64,000 bases of DNA from Nissabacter sp. SGAir0207 (GTDB lineage Bacteria > Pseudomonadota > Gammaproteobacteria > Enterobacterales > Enterobacteriaceae): the NCBI RefSeq assembly GCF_005491205.1, contig NZ_CP028038.1, positions 55,785 to 119,784 of the forward strand. Reading direction: 5' to 3'. A program made the position numbers and the translations under genes. Positions 38,000 to 47,110 of this stretch are shown here, one piece after another. Numbering within the stretch: position 1 is the first letter of the stretch; the number at the start of each line of letters is the position of its first letter. The notes beneath the pieces were generated by a model that was not told where the DNA came from, ran no database searches, and worked only from the letters and a program-made list of their open reading frames with translations.

Positions 38000-38763
38000 C
38001 CACAGAAACATCCTTCCTTCACGAAAACGGTGATGACGTTGCTCCGTTATCAGGCGGCAGGTTCAGCGCCGTAAAACGTCGGCTGTCGGCTATAGGACTG
38101 ACCACGCTTTCGGTTGCCGCACTGGGTCTCGCATTCATATCGCTTCGCGCCGGTGTGTCGCAGGAAAAACGTCTCAGCTACGTCGAGAAGCAGCAAAACG
38201 TGGTTTACACCCAGGCACTGGCTAAAACCGATCTTGAACCACTCCAGGCCAACATCAGCACGCAGGCCGAGGCGATTAAAAGGCAGCAGGTTCAGCTCGA
38301 TGCGGTCCGTAAATCGCTCGAAGCCTGGTCTGCCAAAGGCTTATCTGAAGCAGTCGAACAGGTTCGCCATTCGATCGATGAGCTGAATGATTCGCAGACT
38401 GCACTGCAGAGCCGTCAGGCTGCAATGGAACAGTCAGTTACCGCACTGCAGCACCCGCTACAGAAAGCGCAGCAGGCCACAGCTGAACCCAAAGCGGCAA
38501 CACCTGTAAAAAAGCCAGCACCCGCTAAGCAGCACCCGGCAGTCAAAACCGTGGCCCGCAAAGCACCATTCGTACTGACCGGCGTTGAAAAGCGGGGCAC
38601 GGAGTCGTTTGCGGCCATTGCGCCGACGGGATTCAGCTCGCTGGCTGAAATCCGCCTGATCGGCGAAGGCCAGACCGTTAATGGCTGGACACTTGTTCAC
38701 GCCGGCTACGGCCAGGCGCAATTTCGCGTGAACGGTCGCTTAACGACTCTCAACGTTCGCTAA
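37996..38763 (+). CDS. Transfer-region inner-membrane protein with coiled coil
   Basis: 255 residues from the GTG at 37996, which overlaps the PilL stop (GTGA); GTG 37984 is an alternative with no space for a ribosome site. One membrane helix at about residues 32-50, a long coiled coil (55-150, many Gln/Ala heptads), an Ala/Lys/Pro linker, and a compact C-terminal domain (VLTGVEKRGTESFAAIAPTG... GWTLVHAGYGQAQFRVNGR). The layout resembles PilO/PilP-like or toxin co-regulated periplasmic scaffolds. I do not recognise a named family; position makes it part of the transfer apparatus. Confidence 0.65.
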   Translation: MTTETSFLHENGDDVAPLSGGRFSAVKRRLSAIGLTTLSVAALGLAFISLRAGVSQEKRLSYVEKQQNVVYTQALAKTDLEPLQANISTQAEAIKRQQVQLDAVRKSLEAWSAKGLSEAVEQVRHSIDELNDSQTALQSRQAAMEQSVTALQHPLQKAQQATAEPKAATPVKKPAPAKQHPAVKTVARKAPFVLTGVEKRGTESFAAIAPTGFSSLAEIRLIGEGQTVNGWTLVHAGYGQAQFRVNGRLTTLNVR

Positions 38764-38773
38764 CGGAGGCGAT

Positions 38774-39499
38774 ATGAAGCTAAAAATAGCCAATCTTGCA
38801 GTGATTATGCTTTGCTGCTCCGCGCAGGCCAGCGTTCAGGTTCAGAATTCCAGAGGCGAACCGGTGGATGCGCCGGCGCAGAGCGTGCAGCAAAGCAGCG
38901 TGCAGGATCTGAAGCAACAAGCCGGTCAGTGGGGGCTGAGCCAGGACGATTATCAGCGCTATCAGTCCCTGATGAACGGTCCGCGCGGTATTCAGTCACC
39001 GGGTCTGGATCCGCTGTCAACGCTGGGTATTGAGGCGCGTAGCCAGGCCGAGCGTCGTCAGTATGCTGAGAAGTGGGTAAAGGAAGAGTTTGCGCGTACG
39101 CAAAAAGAGCTGGATTTCCAGCGCGAAGTCACCGCCGCATGGAAGCGGCTCTATCCGGAAACGCTTGCGGTCAATATGGGCAACGCAGCCGGCATTGCGC
39201 ACGACACCGGCGGGCGGCTGGCGCTGTTCGTTAAATCAGCGGGCTGCGGGCAGTGTGACGCCCGGCTGGCAGCGGTATTAGCTGATAACAGGCCGGTTGA
39301 TATCTACCTTGTAGACAGCCAGGGCGATGACGGGAAGCTTCGCGGCTGGGCAAAAGACCATCACATTCCGCTGGACAGGGTGCGCAGCCGTCAGATCACG
39401 CTGAATCACGACGGCGGTCGCTGGATGCGGTTCGGTAACGGCATCATGCCGGTGGTTCTGCAGCAGGGGGAAGACGGATGGCAACTCGCCGCATTCTGA
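38774..39499 (+). CDS. TIGR03759-type integrating conjugative element protein
   Basis: 241 residues with a signal peptide (MKLKIANLAVIMLCCSAQA). LKQQAGQWGLSQDDYQRYQSLMNGPRG and SPGLDPLSTLGIEARS match the TIGR03759 family. The C-terminal part (LALFVKSAGCGQCDARLAAVLAD) has a thioredoxin-like CxxC, so a periplasmic redox role in assembling disulfide-bonded transfer proteins is plausible. GGAGG lies 5 nt before the ATG. Overlaps the transglycosylase gene by 22 nt. Confidence 0.82.
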   Translation: MKLKIANLAVIMLCCSAQASVQVQNSRGEPVDAPAQSVQQSSVQDLKQQAGQWGLSQDDYQRYQSLMNGPRGIQSPGLDPLSTLGIEARSQAERRQYAEKWVKEEFARTQKELDFQREVTAAWKRLYPETLAVNMGNAAGIAHDTGGRLALFVKSAGCGQCDARLAAVLADNRPVDIYLVDSQGDDGKLRGWAKDHHIPLDRVRSRQITLNHDGGRWMRFGNGIMPVVLQQGEDGWQLAAF

Positions 39500-40107
39500 C
39501 CGGAGCGGCGTTACTGCTGCTTTCACATACCACGTTTGCCGGGGGCAAACAGACCGTTCCGGAGGGTTACGTGCGCGTGGCGCACGCGCACAGCGTGCCG
39601 CCGGAATCGCTCTACTCCGTCAGCCTGCAGGAATCATCGCGCAGGCTGCCGCAGGGCGAACGCCCGTGGCCGTGGACCCTCAACGTCGCGGGTAAGGGCT
39701 ATCGCTATAAAACCCGTCTTGAAGCCTGGCAGGCGCTGCAGGTGTTCATGAAAACGAACTCACTGAAGCGCATCGATGTCGGTATTGCTCAGGTCAATCT
39801 CGGCTGGAACGGCCAGCGCTTCACGTCAACCTGGGAGGCGCTGGATCCTTACGTGAATCTGAACGCCGCTGCCGCCATCCTGCGCGAGTGCTGGGACCGG
39901 AAACCCGGCAGCTGGCTCGATGCAGCCGGTTGTTATCACCATCCCGCAGGCGGCGCACCCGCTGCCCGCTATCGCGCTTTCGTTAAAAGCAAGCTCGCCA
40001 TGCTCCAGTCCTCGCCGCATTTGCCGGCGGCTACCGCAGTTGAACAGACAGCGTCCGCATCGGTGCCGGATAACGGCCTCGTCTGGATAGATCCACGGAG
40101 TCAGTGA
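39478..40107 (+). CDS. Lytic transglycosylase-like protein of the transfer system
   Basis: 209 residues with signal peptide (cleavage after TTFAGG). The SLT-like core has SVSLQESSRR (catalytic Glu in QES), NVAGKGYRYKTR, VGIAQVNLGWN and the NLNAAAAILRECW helix, equivalent to motifs of VirB1-type enzymes. It would open peptidoglycan for the type IV secretion channel. Tight overlaps with both neighbours show it belongs to the same operon. Confidence 0.82.
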   Translation: MATRRILTGAALLLLSHTTFAGGKQTVPEGYVRVAHAHSVPPESLYSVSLQESSRRLPQGERPWPWTLNVAGKGYRYKTRLEAWQALQVFMKTNSLKRIDVGIAQVNLGWNGQRFTSTWEALDPYVNLNAAAAILRECWDRKPGSWLDAAGCYHHPAGGAPAARYRAFVKSKLAMLQSSPHLPAATAVEQTASASVPDNGLVWIDPRSQ

Positions 40108-40109
40108 TC

Positions 40110-40616
40110 ATGAATCTGAAAAAACTCATCGTTACCGCATTTATCGCCTTTTCGCCTGCCGCACTGGCGGAGCTCAACGTCATTGCAGACCTGGGCGGGC
40201 AGAACACGCAGGCTATTTTCGAGGCCGTAAACCGCCAGAATACCCCGCCTGCGCCTGCTGCGGCTCCTGAACAGGGCGAAGCGGCCATGCTGCCCGTTAT
40301 TACGCTAAAACTTTCCCCCGGTAACGTGACTCCCCGGGCGCTGCAGCTGCCGGGTATCGGCGCGCTGTTTATCATGGGTGATGACAGCTATTCACGGCAG
40401 TGGCTGCAGCAGAACGCACAGCAGCTTTCGGCCAGAAATGCAGCCGGCCTCGTTGTGAACGTTGAAAGTCTGGAATCGCTGAAATCTCTGCGCGGTCTCG
40501 CACCCGGTCTTCAGCTGGCGCCCTCATCGGGATCTGAACTTGCCCGCCGCCTGCAGCTGACGCATTACCCCGTACTTATCACGGACAGCGGCCTGTCTCA
40601 GGAGGTAGGGCCGTGA
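40110..40616 (+). CDS. TIGR03765-type (PFL_4695) integrating conjugative element protein
   Basis: 168 residues from ATG 40110 with a signal peptide (FSPAALA). ELNVIADLGGQNTQAIFEAVN, LQLPGIGALFIMGDD and SRQWLQQNAQQL are characteristic of the PFL_4695 family, and the tail YPVLITDSGLSQ also fits. Periplasmic; exact role unknown. It may resemble TrbC/TraW-like proteins in fold. Confidence 0.8.
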   Translation: MNLKKLIVTAFIAFSPAALAELNVIADLGGQNTQAIFEAVNRQNTPPAPAAAPEQGEAAMLPVITLKLSPGNVTPRALQLPGIGALFIMGDDSYSRQWLQQNAQQLSARNAAGLVVNVESLESLKSLRGLAPGLQLAPSSGSELARRLQLTHYPVLITDSGLSQEVGP

Positions 40617-41170
40617 TATCCGCTCCTTACGTCGCTGAACTGCTGATGGCAAACCCGGTCCTGCTGGCCGTGATTATCTTTCTGATCTGGCGCTTTCGTC
40701 GTGAGTCGGTCAGCGAGCGGCGGCACCGCCGGTATCGCGCAACGGCAGAGCGCGTCTATACCCGCCTTCGCCAGCTCAGCGGAGACGGGCAGCGCATGAG
40801 CTATCTGCGCAAGATTAATCCCTACGTCTTTGAGGAGTTACTGCTGCTGGCATTTGTGCGTCAGGGCTATGCCGTACAGCGCAATGCGTCATACAGCGGC
40901 GACGGCGGCCTGGACGGACGGGTACACATAAACGGCGAGTGCTGGCTGATTCAGGCTAAGCGCTACAGCCGGGCGATAACGCCGTCGCACGTTCAGGACT
41001 TTGACGCGCTGCTGACGCGCATGGGGCAGCGTGGCCTGTTTATTCATACCGGCCGGACGGGCCAGAAAAGCAGGACTGTCAGCAGCGGTTCACAGCAACT
41101 GATGATTATCAGCGGACAACGCCTTCTGGCTCTGCTGGCAGGTAAACCCTTTAAGGAGTTTTCTTTGTGA
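40613..41170 (+). CDS. Membrane-anchored Mrr-like restriction endonuclease fold protein
   Basis: 185 residues, GTG start overlapping the previous stop (GTGA). One membrane helix at about residues 13-28, then an Mrr-type PD-(D/E)xK domain: NPYVFEELLLLAFVRQGY, SGDGGLDGRV (Asp) and CWLIQAKRYS (Gln-x-Lys). The catalytic pattern D...QxK is present. Its invariable place before TraD in this class of elements suggests a transfer role or DNA discrimination rather than a stand-alone restriction system. Confidence 0.8.
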   Translation: MISAPYVAELLMANPVLLAVIIFLIWRFRRESVSERRHRRYRATAERVYTRLRQLSGDGQRMSYLRKINPYVFEELLLLAFVRQGYAVQRNASYSGDGGLDGRVHINGECWLIQAKRYSRAITPSHVQDFDALLTRMGQRGLFIHTGRTGQKSRTVSSGSQQLMIISGQRLLALLAGKPFKEFSL

Positions 41171-43266
41171 GTGATAAATACGTAATTGAAGCCCTTCTGC
41201 GCCCGGCTGTGGAGCTGAATACTGCGGTCGCAGCGGGCACTGCCGCCATCGTCTGCGTGACAGCGCCCTGGGCAGTAGCCCTGGCACCCTCCGTCAGCTA
41301 CGTTACCGCCGGCGGATTCGCCGTGCTTTCTGCCATACGCGCGCGTCAGGGAATGCAGGTCATTCGCTATCGCCGCAACCTTCGCCGTTTACCGCGCTAT
41401 GTGATGACGTCAAAACAGATCCCCGTCAGTAAACGCCGGCTTTTTCTGGGCCGTGGGTTTCGCTGGACCCAGAAACACACCCAGCGCCTGCGCGATACGC
41501 TGCGCCCGGAAGTGGCCCACTACCTGAAGCCGTCGAGGCTGTATCAGCTTGCCCGCCAGTTAGAGGAAGCGACGGAAAACAGTTTACCGGCGATCGGCAG
41601 GCTGCTCAGTGCCGATACGCCCGTCAATCCGGTTCGCCCGCTTCCCCCGGTTGGCGGAAATCCAGCCGTACACGGCATTGAACCGGATGAAACTGACGTC
41701 ACGCTCGATCTACGTGAGCGTGTCGGCCACACGGTTGTTTACGGTACAACCCGCGTGGGCAAAACCCGCCTCGCTGAGCTGTTAATCACTCAGGATATAC
41801 GCCGTGGAGACGTCACCATTGTGTTTGATCCGAAAGGCGATGCGGACCTGCTGAAAAGGGTCTGGGCGGAAGCCCACCGGGCAGGCCGGGGCGATGAGCT
41901 GACCGTTTTCCATCTTGGCTGGCCTGATATTTCCGCGCGGTATAACGCCGTAGGGCGCTTTGGGCGCGTATCGGAAGTCGCAACCCGCGTTGCCGGCCAG
42001 CTCAGCGGTGAAGGTAACAGCGCAGCGTTTCGTGAGTTTGCCTGGCGGTTCGTGAATATCGTTGCGCGTGCGCTGGTTGCTCTCGGGGAACGCCCGGATT
42101 ACACGCTCATCACCCGCTACGTGAACAACATCGCCGATCTGTATCTGCGTTATGCCGAAAAAATTATTACCGAGAAGCTGCCCGAACTGCGCGGTCAGAT
42201 CGAGAATAACGCCAACGCATTCAGTGAAGACGACGTGCCGCGCAACATGCAGGGGCAGCCTGAAGCTATCCGTATCTGGGCCGTTGAAGTGGCGCTGAGT
42301 TCTGACGCAGGAAACGCGCTGTATGACCCGATACTTGACGGACTGCGCTCTGCCGTACGCTATGACCGCACCTACTTTGACAAAATCGTGGCGTCACTGC
42401 TGCCGCTGCTGGAAAAACTGACCACCGGTAAAACGGCGGAGCTGCTGTCTCCCGATTATCTGAATATGGAAGATCCGCGCCCTATTTTTGACTGGGAGCA
42501 GGTTATCCGTAAAAAAGGCATCGTTTACGTGGGGCTTGATGCGCTCAGCGACAGCGAGGTTGCCAGCGCCGTAGGTAACAGCATGTTTGCCGATCTGGTG
42601 AGCGTGGCCGGTCACATCTACAAGCACGGTATCAACGGCGGCCTGCCGGGTTCAAAAGAGGGCAAAGACCCTATTAACCTGCACTGCGATGAATTCAACG
42701 AACTGATGGGAAATGAGTTTATCCCACTTATCAATAAAGGCGGCGGGGCAGGCATGCAGGTGACGGCCTACACGCAGACCTCATCTGATATTGAAGCCCG
42801 TATCGGGAGCGCGGCAAAAACCTCTCAGGTTCAGGGTAACTTTAACAACCTGATCATGCTGCGCGTGCGAGAAAACCGGACGGCAGAGCTGCTGACCTCA
42901 CAGCTGCCGCAGGTTGAAATCTACAGCAAAACGCTGGTCTCAGGTCATCAGGATTCAGCTGACGTCACCGTCAATCACGATTTTACCTCCAGCACTCAGG
43001 ATCGCGTCGGCACCATTAAAGTGCCACTGCTTGAGCCTGCCGACATTGTCACACTGCCTAAAGGTCAGGCGTTTGCGTTGCTTGAGGGCGGCCAGCTCTG
43101 GAAAATTCGTATGCCGCTGCCAGCGGGCGATGCAGGTGACGTGCATATGCCTGAGAACATCGCGCGTCTTGCAGAAGAGATGCGCCGGAATTACCACAGC
43201 AGTGAAGGGTGGTGGGACAGCCGCAGTTCAGCAGCAGCGCCAGTGAAGGGAGGTAACAATGGCTGA
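41167..43266 (+). CDS. traD: Type IV coupling protein TraD (ICE/SXT class)
   Basis: 699 residues with GTG start (GTGA overlap). Two N-terminal membrane helices (about 15-60), Walker A GTTRVGKTR near residue 195, VFDPKGD, and Walker B INLHCDEFNELMG near 505 followed by the GGGAGMQVTAYTQT motif. It is the hexameric inner-membrane ATPase that delivers the relaxase-DNA complex to the secretion channel. Belongs to the TIGR03743-type coupling factors. The relaxase itself is not in the window. Confidence 0.93.
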   Translation: MSDKYVIEALLRPAVELNTAVAAGTAAIVCVTAPWAVALAPSVSYVTAGGFAVLSAIRARQGMQVIRYRRNLRRLPRYVMTSKQIPVSKRRLFLGRGFRWTQKHTQRLRDTLRPEVAHYLKPSRLYQLARQLEEATENSLPAIGRLLSADTPVNPVRPLPPVGGNPAVHGIEPDETDVTLDLRERVGHTVVYGTTRVGKTRLAELLITQDIRRGDVTIVFDPKGDADLLKRVWAEAHRAGRGDELTVFHLGWPDISARYNAVGRFGRVSEVATRVAGQLSGEGNSAAFREFAWRFVNIVARALVALGERPDYTLITRYVNNIADLYLRYAEKIITEKLPELRGQIENNANAFSEDDVPRNMQGQPEAIRIWAVEVALSSDAGNALYDPILDGLRSAVRYDRTYFDKIVASLLPLLEKLTTGKTAELLSPDYLNMEDPRPIFDWEQVIRKKGIVYVGLDALSDSEVASAVGNSMFADLVSVAGHIYKHGINGGLPGSKEGKDPINLHCDEFNELMGNEFIPLINKGGGAGMQVTAYTQTSSDIEARIGSAAKTSQVQGNFNNLIMLRVRENRTAELLTSQLPQVEIYSKTLVSGHQDSADVTVNHDFTSSTQDRVGTIKVPLLEPADIVTLPKGQAFALLEGGQLWKIRMPLPAGDAGDVHMPENIARLAEEMRRNYHSSEGWWDSRSSAAAPVKGGNNG

Positions 43267-44032
43267 GGCACGTCGTACCGCACCGCAGCAATATCCGCAG
43301 CAGAACCCCGCGCAACCGCGGGAGCACGGCCTGCTCTACAACCTGGTCTGGGGCTGGCCGTGGAAACTAGTTGGCGTGATCCTGGCTTCACTGATGGTGA
43401 GCCTTGTCATTGAATATGTCGGGATTGCGTTCTTCTGGCCTGAAATGGGGGCAGCGCACAGCCAGGCGGTGATGAATACCGAGTTTGGCTATCTGTCTTC
43501 TGATTTTACCCAAAGCCTGCTGCTTTCCGAGCCGGCTGCAACAGTGACGCGCTGGATAACGGATGCCTGGCAGTGGGCGTTTGTGGACAGTGGGATCATC
43601 GGCTGGATACAGCAGACATATCAGGCAGAGATGAACAGCGGCAATGAGGTATCGCGCAATCTTAAAGGTGCCAGCAGTTGGATGGGGAATTATCTGCAGC
43701 AGTACATGCTGGCAACGGTATATGTCTCTATCGTGACGCTGATCCGCGTCACGATCATTGCACTTTCCGTACCGCTGTTCGTACTGGTTATATGCGTTGC
43801 CGTGGTTGAAGGGCTTGGCCGACGTGATTTACGACGGTTTGGTGCTGGTTATGAGTCGTCTTTTCTGTATCACCGCGCGAAAAGGCTGATTAAGCCGGCT
43901 GTATATCTTCCGGTGATGGCCTACCTCTCCTGGCCTTCAGCAGTCTATCCAAACCTTCTGCTGCTGCCCGCAGCGTTAATGCTGGGACTTACCATTACGG
44001 TTACAACAGCATCGTTCAAAAAATATCTTTAG
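43259..44032 (+). CDS. TIGR03747-type integrating conjugative element membrane protein
   Basis: 257 residues, start inside the end of traD. Helices at about 38-62, 158-185 and 220-250; conserved LVWGWPWKLVGVILASLMVSL, the FGAGYESSFLYHRAKRLIKP loop and AVYPNLLLLPAALMLGL. Family co-occurs with TraD; function unknown. It is the last gene before a terminator and the cargo insertion. In related elements the RAQPRD gene follows directly; here that gene lies 15 kb away. Confidence 0.85.
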   Translation: MAEARRTAPQQYPQQNPAQPREHGLLYNLVWGWPWKLVGVILASLMVSLVIEYVGIAFFWPEMGAAHSQAVMNTEFGYLSSDFTQSLLLSEPAATVTRWITDAWQWAFVDSGIIGWIQQTYQAEMNSGNEVSRNLKGASSWMGNYLQQYMLATVYVSIVTLIRVTIIALSVPLFVLVICVAVVEGLGRRDLRRFGAGYESSFLYHRAKRLIKPAVYLPVMAYLSWPSAVYPNLLLLPAALMLGLTITVTTASFKKYL

Positions 44033-44044
44033 TCGCCTATGACC

Positions 44045-44074
44045 AAAGCCTGTGTAATGCAGGCTTTAGTTATT
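44045..44074 (+). terminator. Terminator ending the first transfer operon half
   Basis: AAAGCCTG / CAGGCTTT stem, followed by AGTTATTT, 13 nt after the TIGR03747 stop. Separates the transfer genes from the cargo. Confidence 0.7.
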
Positions 44075-44214
44075 TACGCCGCCGCAGTCGATTAAATCTG
44101 GATCGGATTGGACGCCTGCTATGAGCGAGGAGCTGCCGTTATGCGATTAGTCGTTGAGCTGCTTGCCTAAAGACATGTATGCTTTCTGTACACTCTAAAT
44201 TTAAAGGGACACAT

Positions 44215-44970
44215 ATGCCATCTACGTTAGGCTCACCTCAGTTGTCATATATTGCTGAAGGAAAAGGCTCACTGATTATAATGCTTCATGGCCTTCTAAT
44301 GGACGGAAAATCTTGGCGAAATAATGGATTGATCTCCTTATTTAGTCCATTTTTTTACGTTGTTTGTCCGGACCTTTTAGGCCACGGCGAAAGCGTAAAA
44401 CCGTCAGTGCCAGAATTATATACACAACAAAATCAGGCTTTATCCATTGTGAAAATTATGGATGAGCTGGGCTATGAGAAAGCGCATGTTATTGGATATT
44501 CCTCTGGCGCATGGGCAGCATTAGGGCTGCTAAACCACTATCCGGAACGGCTGCATTCTGTCGTTTTAGGCGGATGGGATTTAAAGAATGGCCTTCCGGA
44601 AACGCCTGAAGGCAAACTTAGTTTTGATATGTTTATGTCTTATGCAAGAAGCACAGCACCAGAACTTGTCTCTGGGCTTTCGCTAGATGATCAAGAAAGT
44701 GTCAGATGCTTTTTCAATGAATTAAGAAAGTATTCTGAAAAAAAAGAAGCTTTATTTCCTTATAAGACACCAATTTTACTTTGGGCCGGAGCCAACGACC
44801 CTTATAACTCTCCTATGGCTGAAATAGCGCAACAATATGGTTTATTGATGACCCTTGGAAAAGGAGATCATTTGAGTGAATTTAACAAGCCTGACAAAGC
44901 ATCAATAAATGAAATTTTTAAATTTATTGAAACGCATGAGGGTTCAATATCACCTTTCACTTGTTCTTAA
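44215..44970 (+). CDS. Alpha/beta hydrolase
   Basis: 251 residues from ATG 44215 (AAAGGG upstream; ATG 44179 would add 12). Fold markers: the oxyanion region IMLHGLLMDGKSW, CPDLLGHGES, the nucleophile elbow GYSSGAWA (Ser), LLWAGANDPYN (acid) and GDHLSEF (His). Cytoplasmic, substrate unknown. The gene is more AT-rich than the flanking transfer genes, an indication of separate acquisition. Confidence 0.8.
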   Translation: MPSTLGSPQLSYIAEGKGSLIIMLHGLLMDGKSWRNNGLISLFSPFFYVVCPDLLGHGESVKPSVPELYTQQNQALSIVKIMDELGYEKAHVIGYSSGAWAALGLLNHYPERLHSVVLGGWDLKNGLPETPEGKLSFDMFMSYARSTAPELVSGLSLDDQESVRCFFNELRKYSEKKEALFPYKTPILLWAGANDPYNSPMAEIAQQYGLLMTLGKGDHLSEFNKPDKASINEIFKFIETHEGSISPFTCS

Positions 44971-44995
44971 AAATATAAATTATGATAGCTGGCGT

Positions 44996-45060
44996 GATGT
45001 CCACTTTTGGCACAAAGCAGACTGGAACCGGGCTTTTTCAGTCCCCTGTGAGCGAGGAGG
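44996..45060 (+). repeat. GTCCGC-type dispersed repeat, copy A
   Basis: GATGTCCACTTTTGGCACAA...GCAGACTGG...CCTGTGAGCGAGGAGG. Shares the frame TGTCC-CTTTTGGCACAAAGC-GACTG and TGTGAGCGA with copy B at 57973. Lies at the left end of the cargo block. Confidence 0.6.
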
Positions 45061-45187
45061 GGACTGAATGAATCTGTACGACATACTGATTTCCTCGCCT
45101 TAGCAGGCAGGTTGCTGACAAGGGATACCCGCTCTGACGCCTGTCAAAACTTAATCCTTACAAACCGCATATCACTTGCCGGAAAAA

Positions 45188-45580
45188 TTTTAGCGGGCGG
45201 AAAGCCAGACGGTGCGTTCATTACTCTGTTTACCTTCAACGCTTTGCCGGATTAGTTTGAATCCGTATTCTTTCATCAATGAAACAGACTCAGCGGCAAA
45301 CAGACCGTCGTGAGCAAGGGGTTCGTCCTGAAATGCGCGCGCCGCACTGCTTACATTGTCTGGTTTTTACCTGATGACGCTCAAACAAACTGCGGCTGAC
45401 TCTTATCATCCGGATGACCATTCCGGTTACCAGGCAAGCAAAGCCCGTGAGCAACAGGGTGATCATCGCGGGTGAGCGTAAGCTCTCTTCCAGATGAAAC
45501 AGGAAGTAAGCATAAATACATAGCGACAGAATAAAGGCGCACGTATCCAGGCCGGCATGCACTGACCTGTTTTCCCTCAT
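45188..45580 (-). pseudogene. Small membrane protein with Cys-rich tail, possibly frameshifted
   Basis: From Met 45580 a frame gives a two-helix protein (FILSLCIYAYFLFHLEE; ITLLLTGFACLVTGMVIRM) ending in a CKQCG motif and stopping at 45290. Another frame continues smoothly to 45188 as FQDEPLAHDGLFAAESVSLM, then KEYGFKLIRQ and a WLSAR tail. This suggests two fragments or a frameshift near 45330. No family recognised. It follows the DUF2938 gene closely. Confidence 0.35.
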
Positions 45581-45597
45581 AAAAGCCCCCATCATCC

Positions 45598-46086
45598 TCA
45601 GTCCAGCGAAACCAGAATGCATGCCGTGAGATAAAGCCCGGCACTATAAACCAGATGCGTGATAACACTTAGCTGGCGCGCCAGCCATGGCCTCGGTGTG
45701 TTTGACGCCGCAATGCCAAATCCGAAAGCCGGCTGTAAAATCAGCCAGGGCGCTGACAGCGTAAGCAAACCCGTCAGCAGCGCCGTTGAAAAGGAGGGCG
45801 TTTGCAGCCAGTCTGTTGCGTCAAGCGTAAACGGTAGTAAAGCAAAAAGCATTCCTGTCAGATAATGAAACGCCCATCCTGTAAACGTCTCTCCGGCTCT
45901 TGCTTTTGTTGAGGCGATCGTCTGATGCCGGAACTTTCCGTAAGGAAACCATAAAATCCAGCGCCCTACCAAAGCATAATTGAGCGTTGGTAAATTCAGT
46001 ACGCGTTTCAGAAAGAGTGACCACAGGTCCATTAACAGGGTAGCGCCAGTCCCTGTTATCGCCATAAAAACAGCAATTTCCCTCAT
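45598..46086 (-). CDS. DUF2938 membrane protein
   Basis: 162 residues, four predicted helices. MDLWSLFLKRVLNLPTLNYALVGRWILW and TGWAFHYLTGMLFALLPF, then PAFGFGIAASNTPRPW are typical DUF2938 patterns. Function unknown. It diverges from a MerR-family regulator with a 73-nt gap, a pairing common in enterobacteria, so it is probably regulated by it. Confidence 0.8.
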   Translation of the reverse strand: MREIAVFMAITGTGATLLMDLWSLFLKRVLNLPTLNYALVGRWILWFPYGKFRHQTIASTKARAGETFTGWAFHYLTGMLFALLPFTLDATDWLQTPSFSTALLTGLLTLSAPWLILQPAFGFGIAASNTPRPWLARQLSVITHLVYSAGLYLTACILVSLD

Positions 46087-46159
46087 GTTTTTCGTTTTCC
46101 TTTTGCAGTCATGTTAAGCTGATACCAGTATGCAACTTAAAGTCTGGTTTAAGTCAACA

Positions 46160-46558
46160 ATGAAAGAACTCGATATTGGTGAAGTCGCAAAGCGTTCTGG
46201 CATTCAGCCATCAACGTTACGTTTTTACGAAAAGAAAGGTCTCATCCGCCCGGTTGGTCGTAATGGGCTGAGAAGGCAGTATCATGAAAGCGTACTGGAC
46301 AGGCTGCAGTTAATCGTACTGGGACAGGCCGCTGGATTCTCATTGCAGGAAATCGCAGAGATATTAACGCCGGGAAGCGTTGGCGATGCCAGTCACGACC
46401 GGTTCAGTCGCAGGGCAAAGGAGATTGACGCAACCATCCGCAAGCTCCGAATTCTGAGCCAGGGGCTGAAACATATTGCCTACTGCACGGCGCCGCAGCA
46501 TACCGAATGTGCTGAGTTCAAAAAGATTGTCGGGCGGGGGCTGAGGCTTATTAAATAA
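46160..46558 (+). CDS. MerR-family transcriptional regulator (SoxR-like)
   Basis: 132 residues from ATG 46160 (ATG 46130 adds 10). The MerR winged helix LDIGEVAKRSGIQPSTLRFYEKKGLIRP is clear, followed by QYHESVLDRLQLIVLGQAAGFSLQEIAEIL and a helix DRFSRRAKEIDATIRKL. There are two cysteines near the C-terminus (YCTAPQHTEC), spaced unlike the SoxR cluster, which may bind metal or an organic signal. Likely controls the divergent DUF2938 gene. Confidence 0.82.
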   Translation: MKELDIGEVAKRSGIQPSTLRFYEKKGLIRPVGRNGLRRQYHESVLDRLQLIVLGQAAGFSLQEIAEILTPGSVGDASHDRFSRRAKEIDATIRKLRILSQGLKHIAYCTAPQHTECAEFKKIVGRGLRLIK

Positions 46559-46579
46559 ACCTCATGCTTTATGTTTTCA

Positions 46580-47110
46580 TCAGGTAAATTCTGCGCTCAG
46601 AAGCCCGAATACCCAGTCATCCTGCCAGGCGCCCCCCAGAAAATAATTCTCCCGTAGCGTTCCTTCCTGCTGAAAGCCGACTTTCAGTAAGGTTCTGCGC
46701 GAGGCTTCATTCCCGGCCGTAACCGTAGCGGTTAATTTGCGATAACCCTGGCCATTAAAAGCAAAACGAGCAATGTCGCGCAGAGATTCGCTGCCAATGC
46801 CTTTACCGTGAAAACCGGCATCAAGGATAAAACCAGTTTCAGCGATGTCATTACCGCGGTCCACAAATCCGGTTACGCCAACCGGCGTAAGGGTGTTTTT
46901 CAGGCAGATAATCAGGCACAGCCAGTGCGGACAGCCTTTTTGCCACGGTTGCAGACGCGGCTCAAACGACTGGGCGCGGATATCTTCTTCGGTTCGCGCA
47001 TCGTTAATAAAATGCATTACATTCCGATCCTGATTAAGGGTGCGGAAAAAATGCCAGTCAGATTGCAGAAGATAACGGTAAGCCAGCCTGTCCGAATGAA
47101 TATTAAGCAT
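46580..47110 (-). CDS. GNAT N-acetyltransferase (RimJ/RimL-like)
   Basis: 176 residues. SDRLAYRYLLQSDW, the core strand AETGFILDAGFHGKGIGSESLRDIARFAF with the acetyl-CoA loop (Q/RxxGxG/A as HGKGIG), then NEASRRTLLKVGFQQEGTLRENYF are typical of RimJ-like acetyltransferases. Substrate unknown; could be a protein N-terminus or a small amine. Convergent with the MerR gene. Confidence 0.82.
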   Translation of the reverse strand: MLNIHSDRLAYRYLLQSDWHFFRTLNQDRNVMHFINDARTEEDIRAQSFEPRLQPWQKGCPHWLCLIICLKNTLTPVGVTGFVDRGNDIAETGFILDAGFHGKGIGSESLRDIARFAFNGQGYRKLTATVTAGNEASRRTLLKVGFQQEGTLRENYFLGGAWQDDWVFGLLSAEFT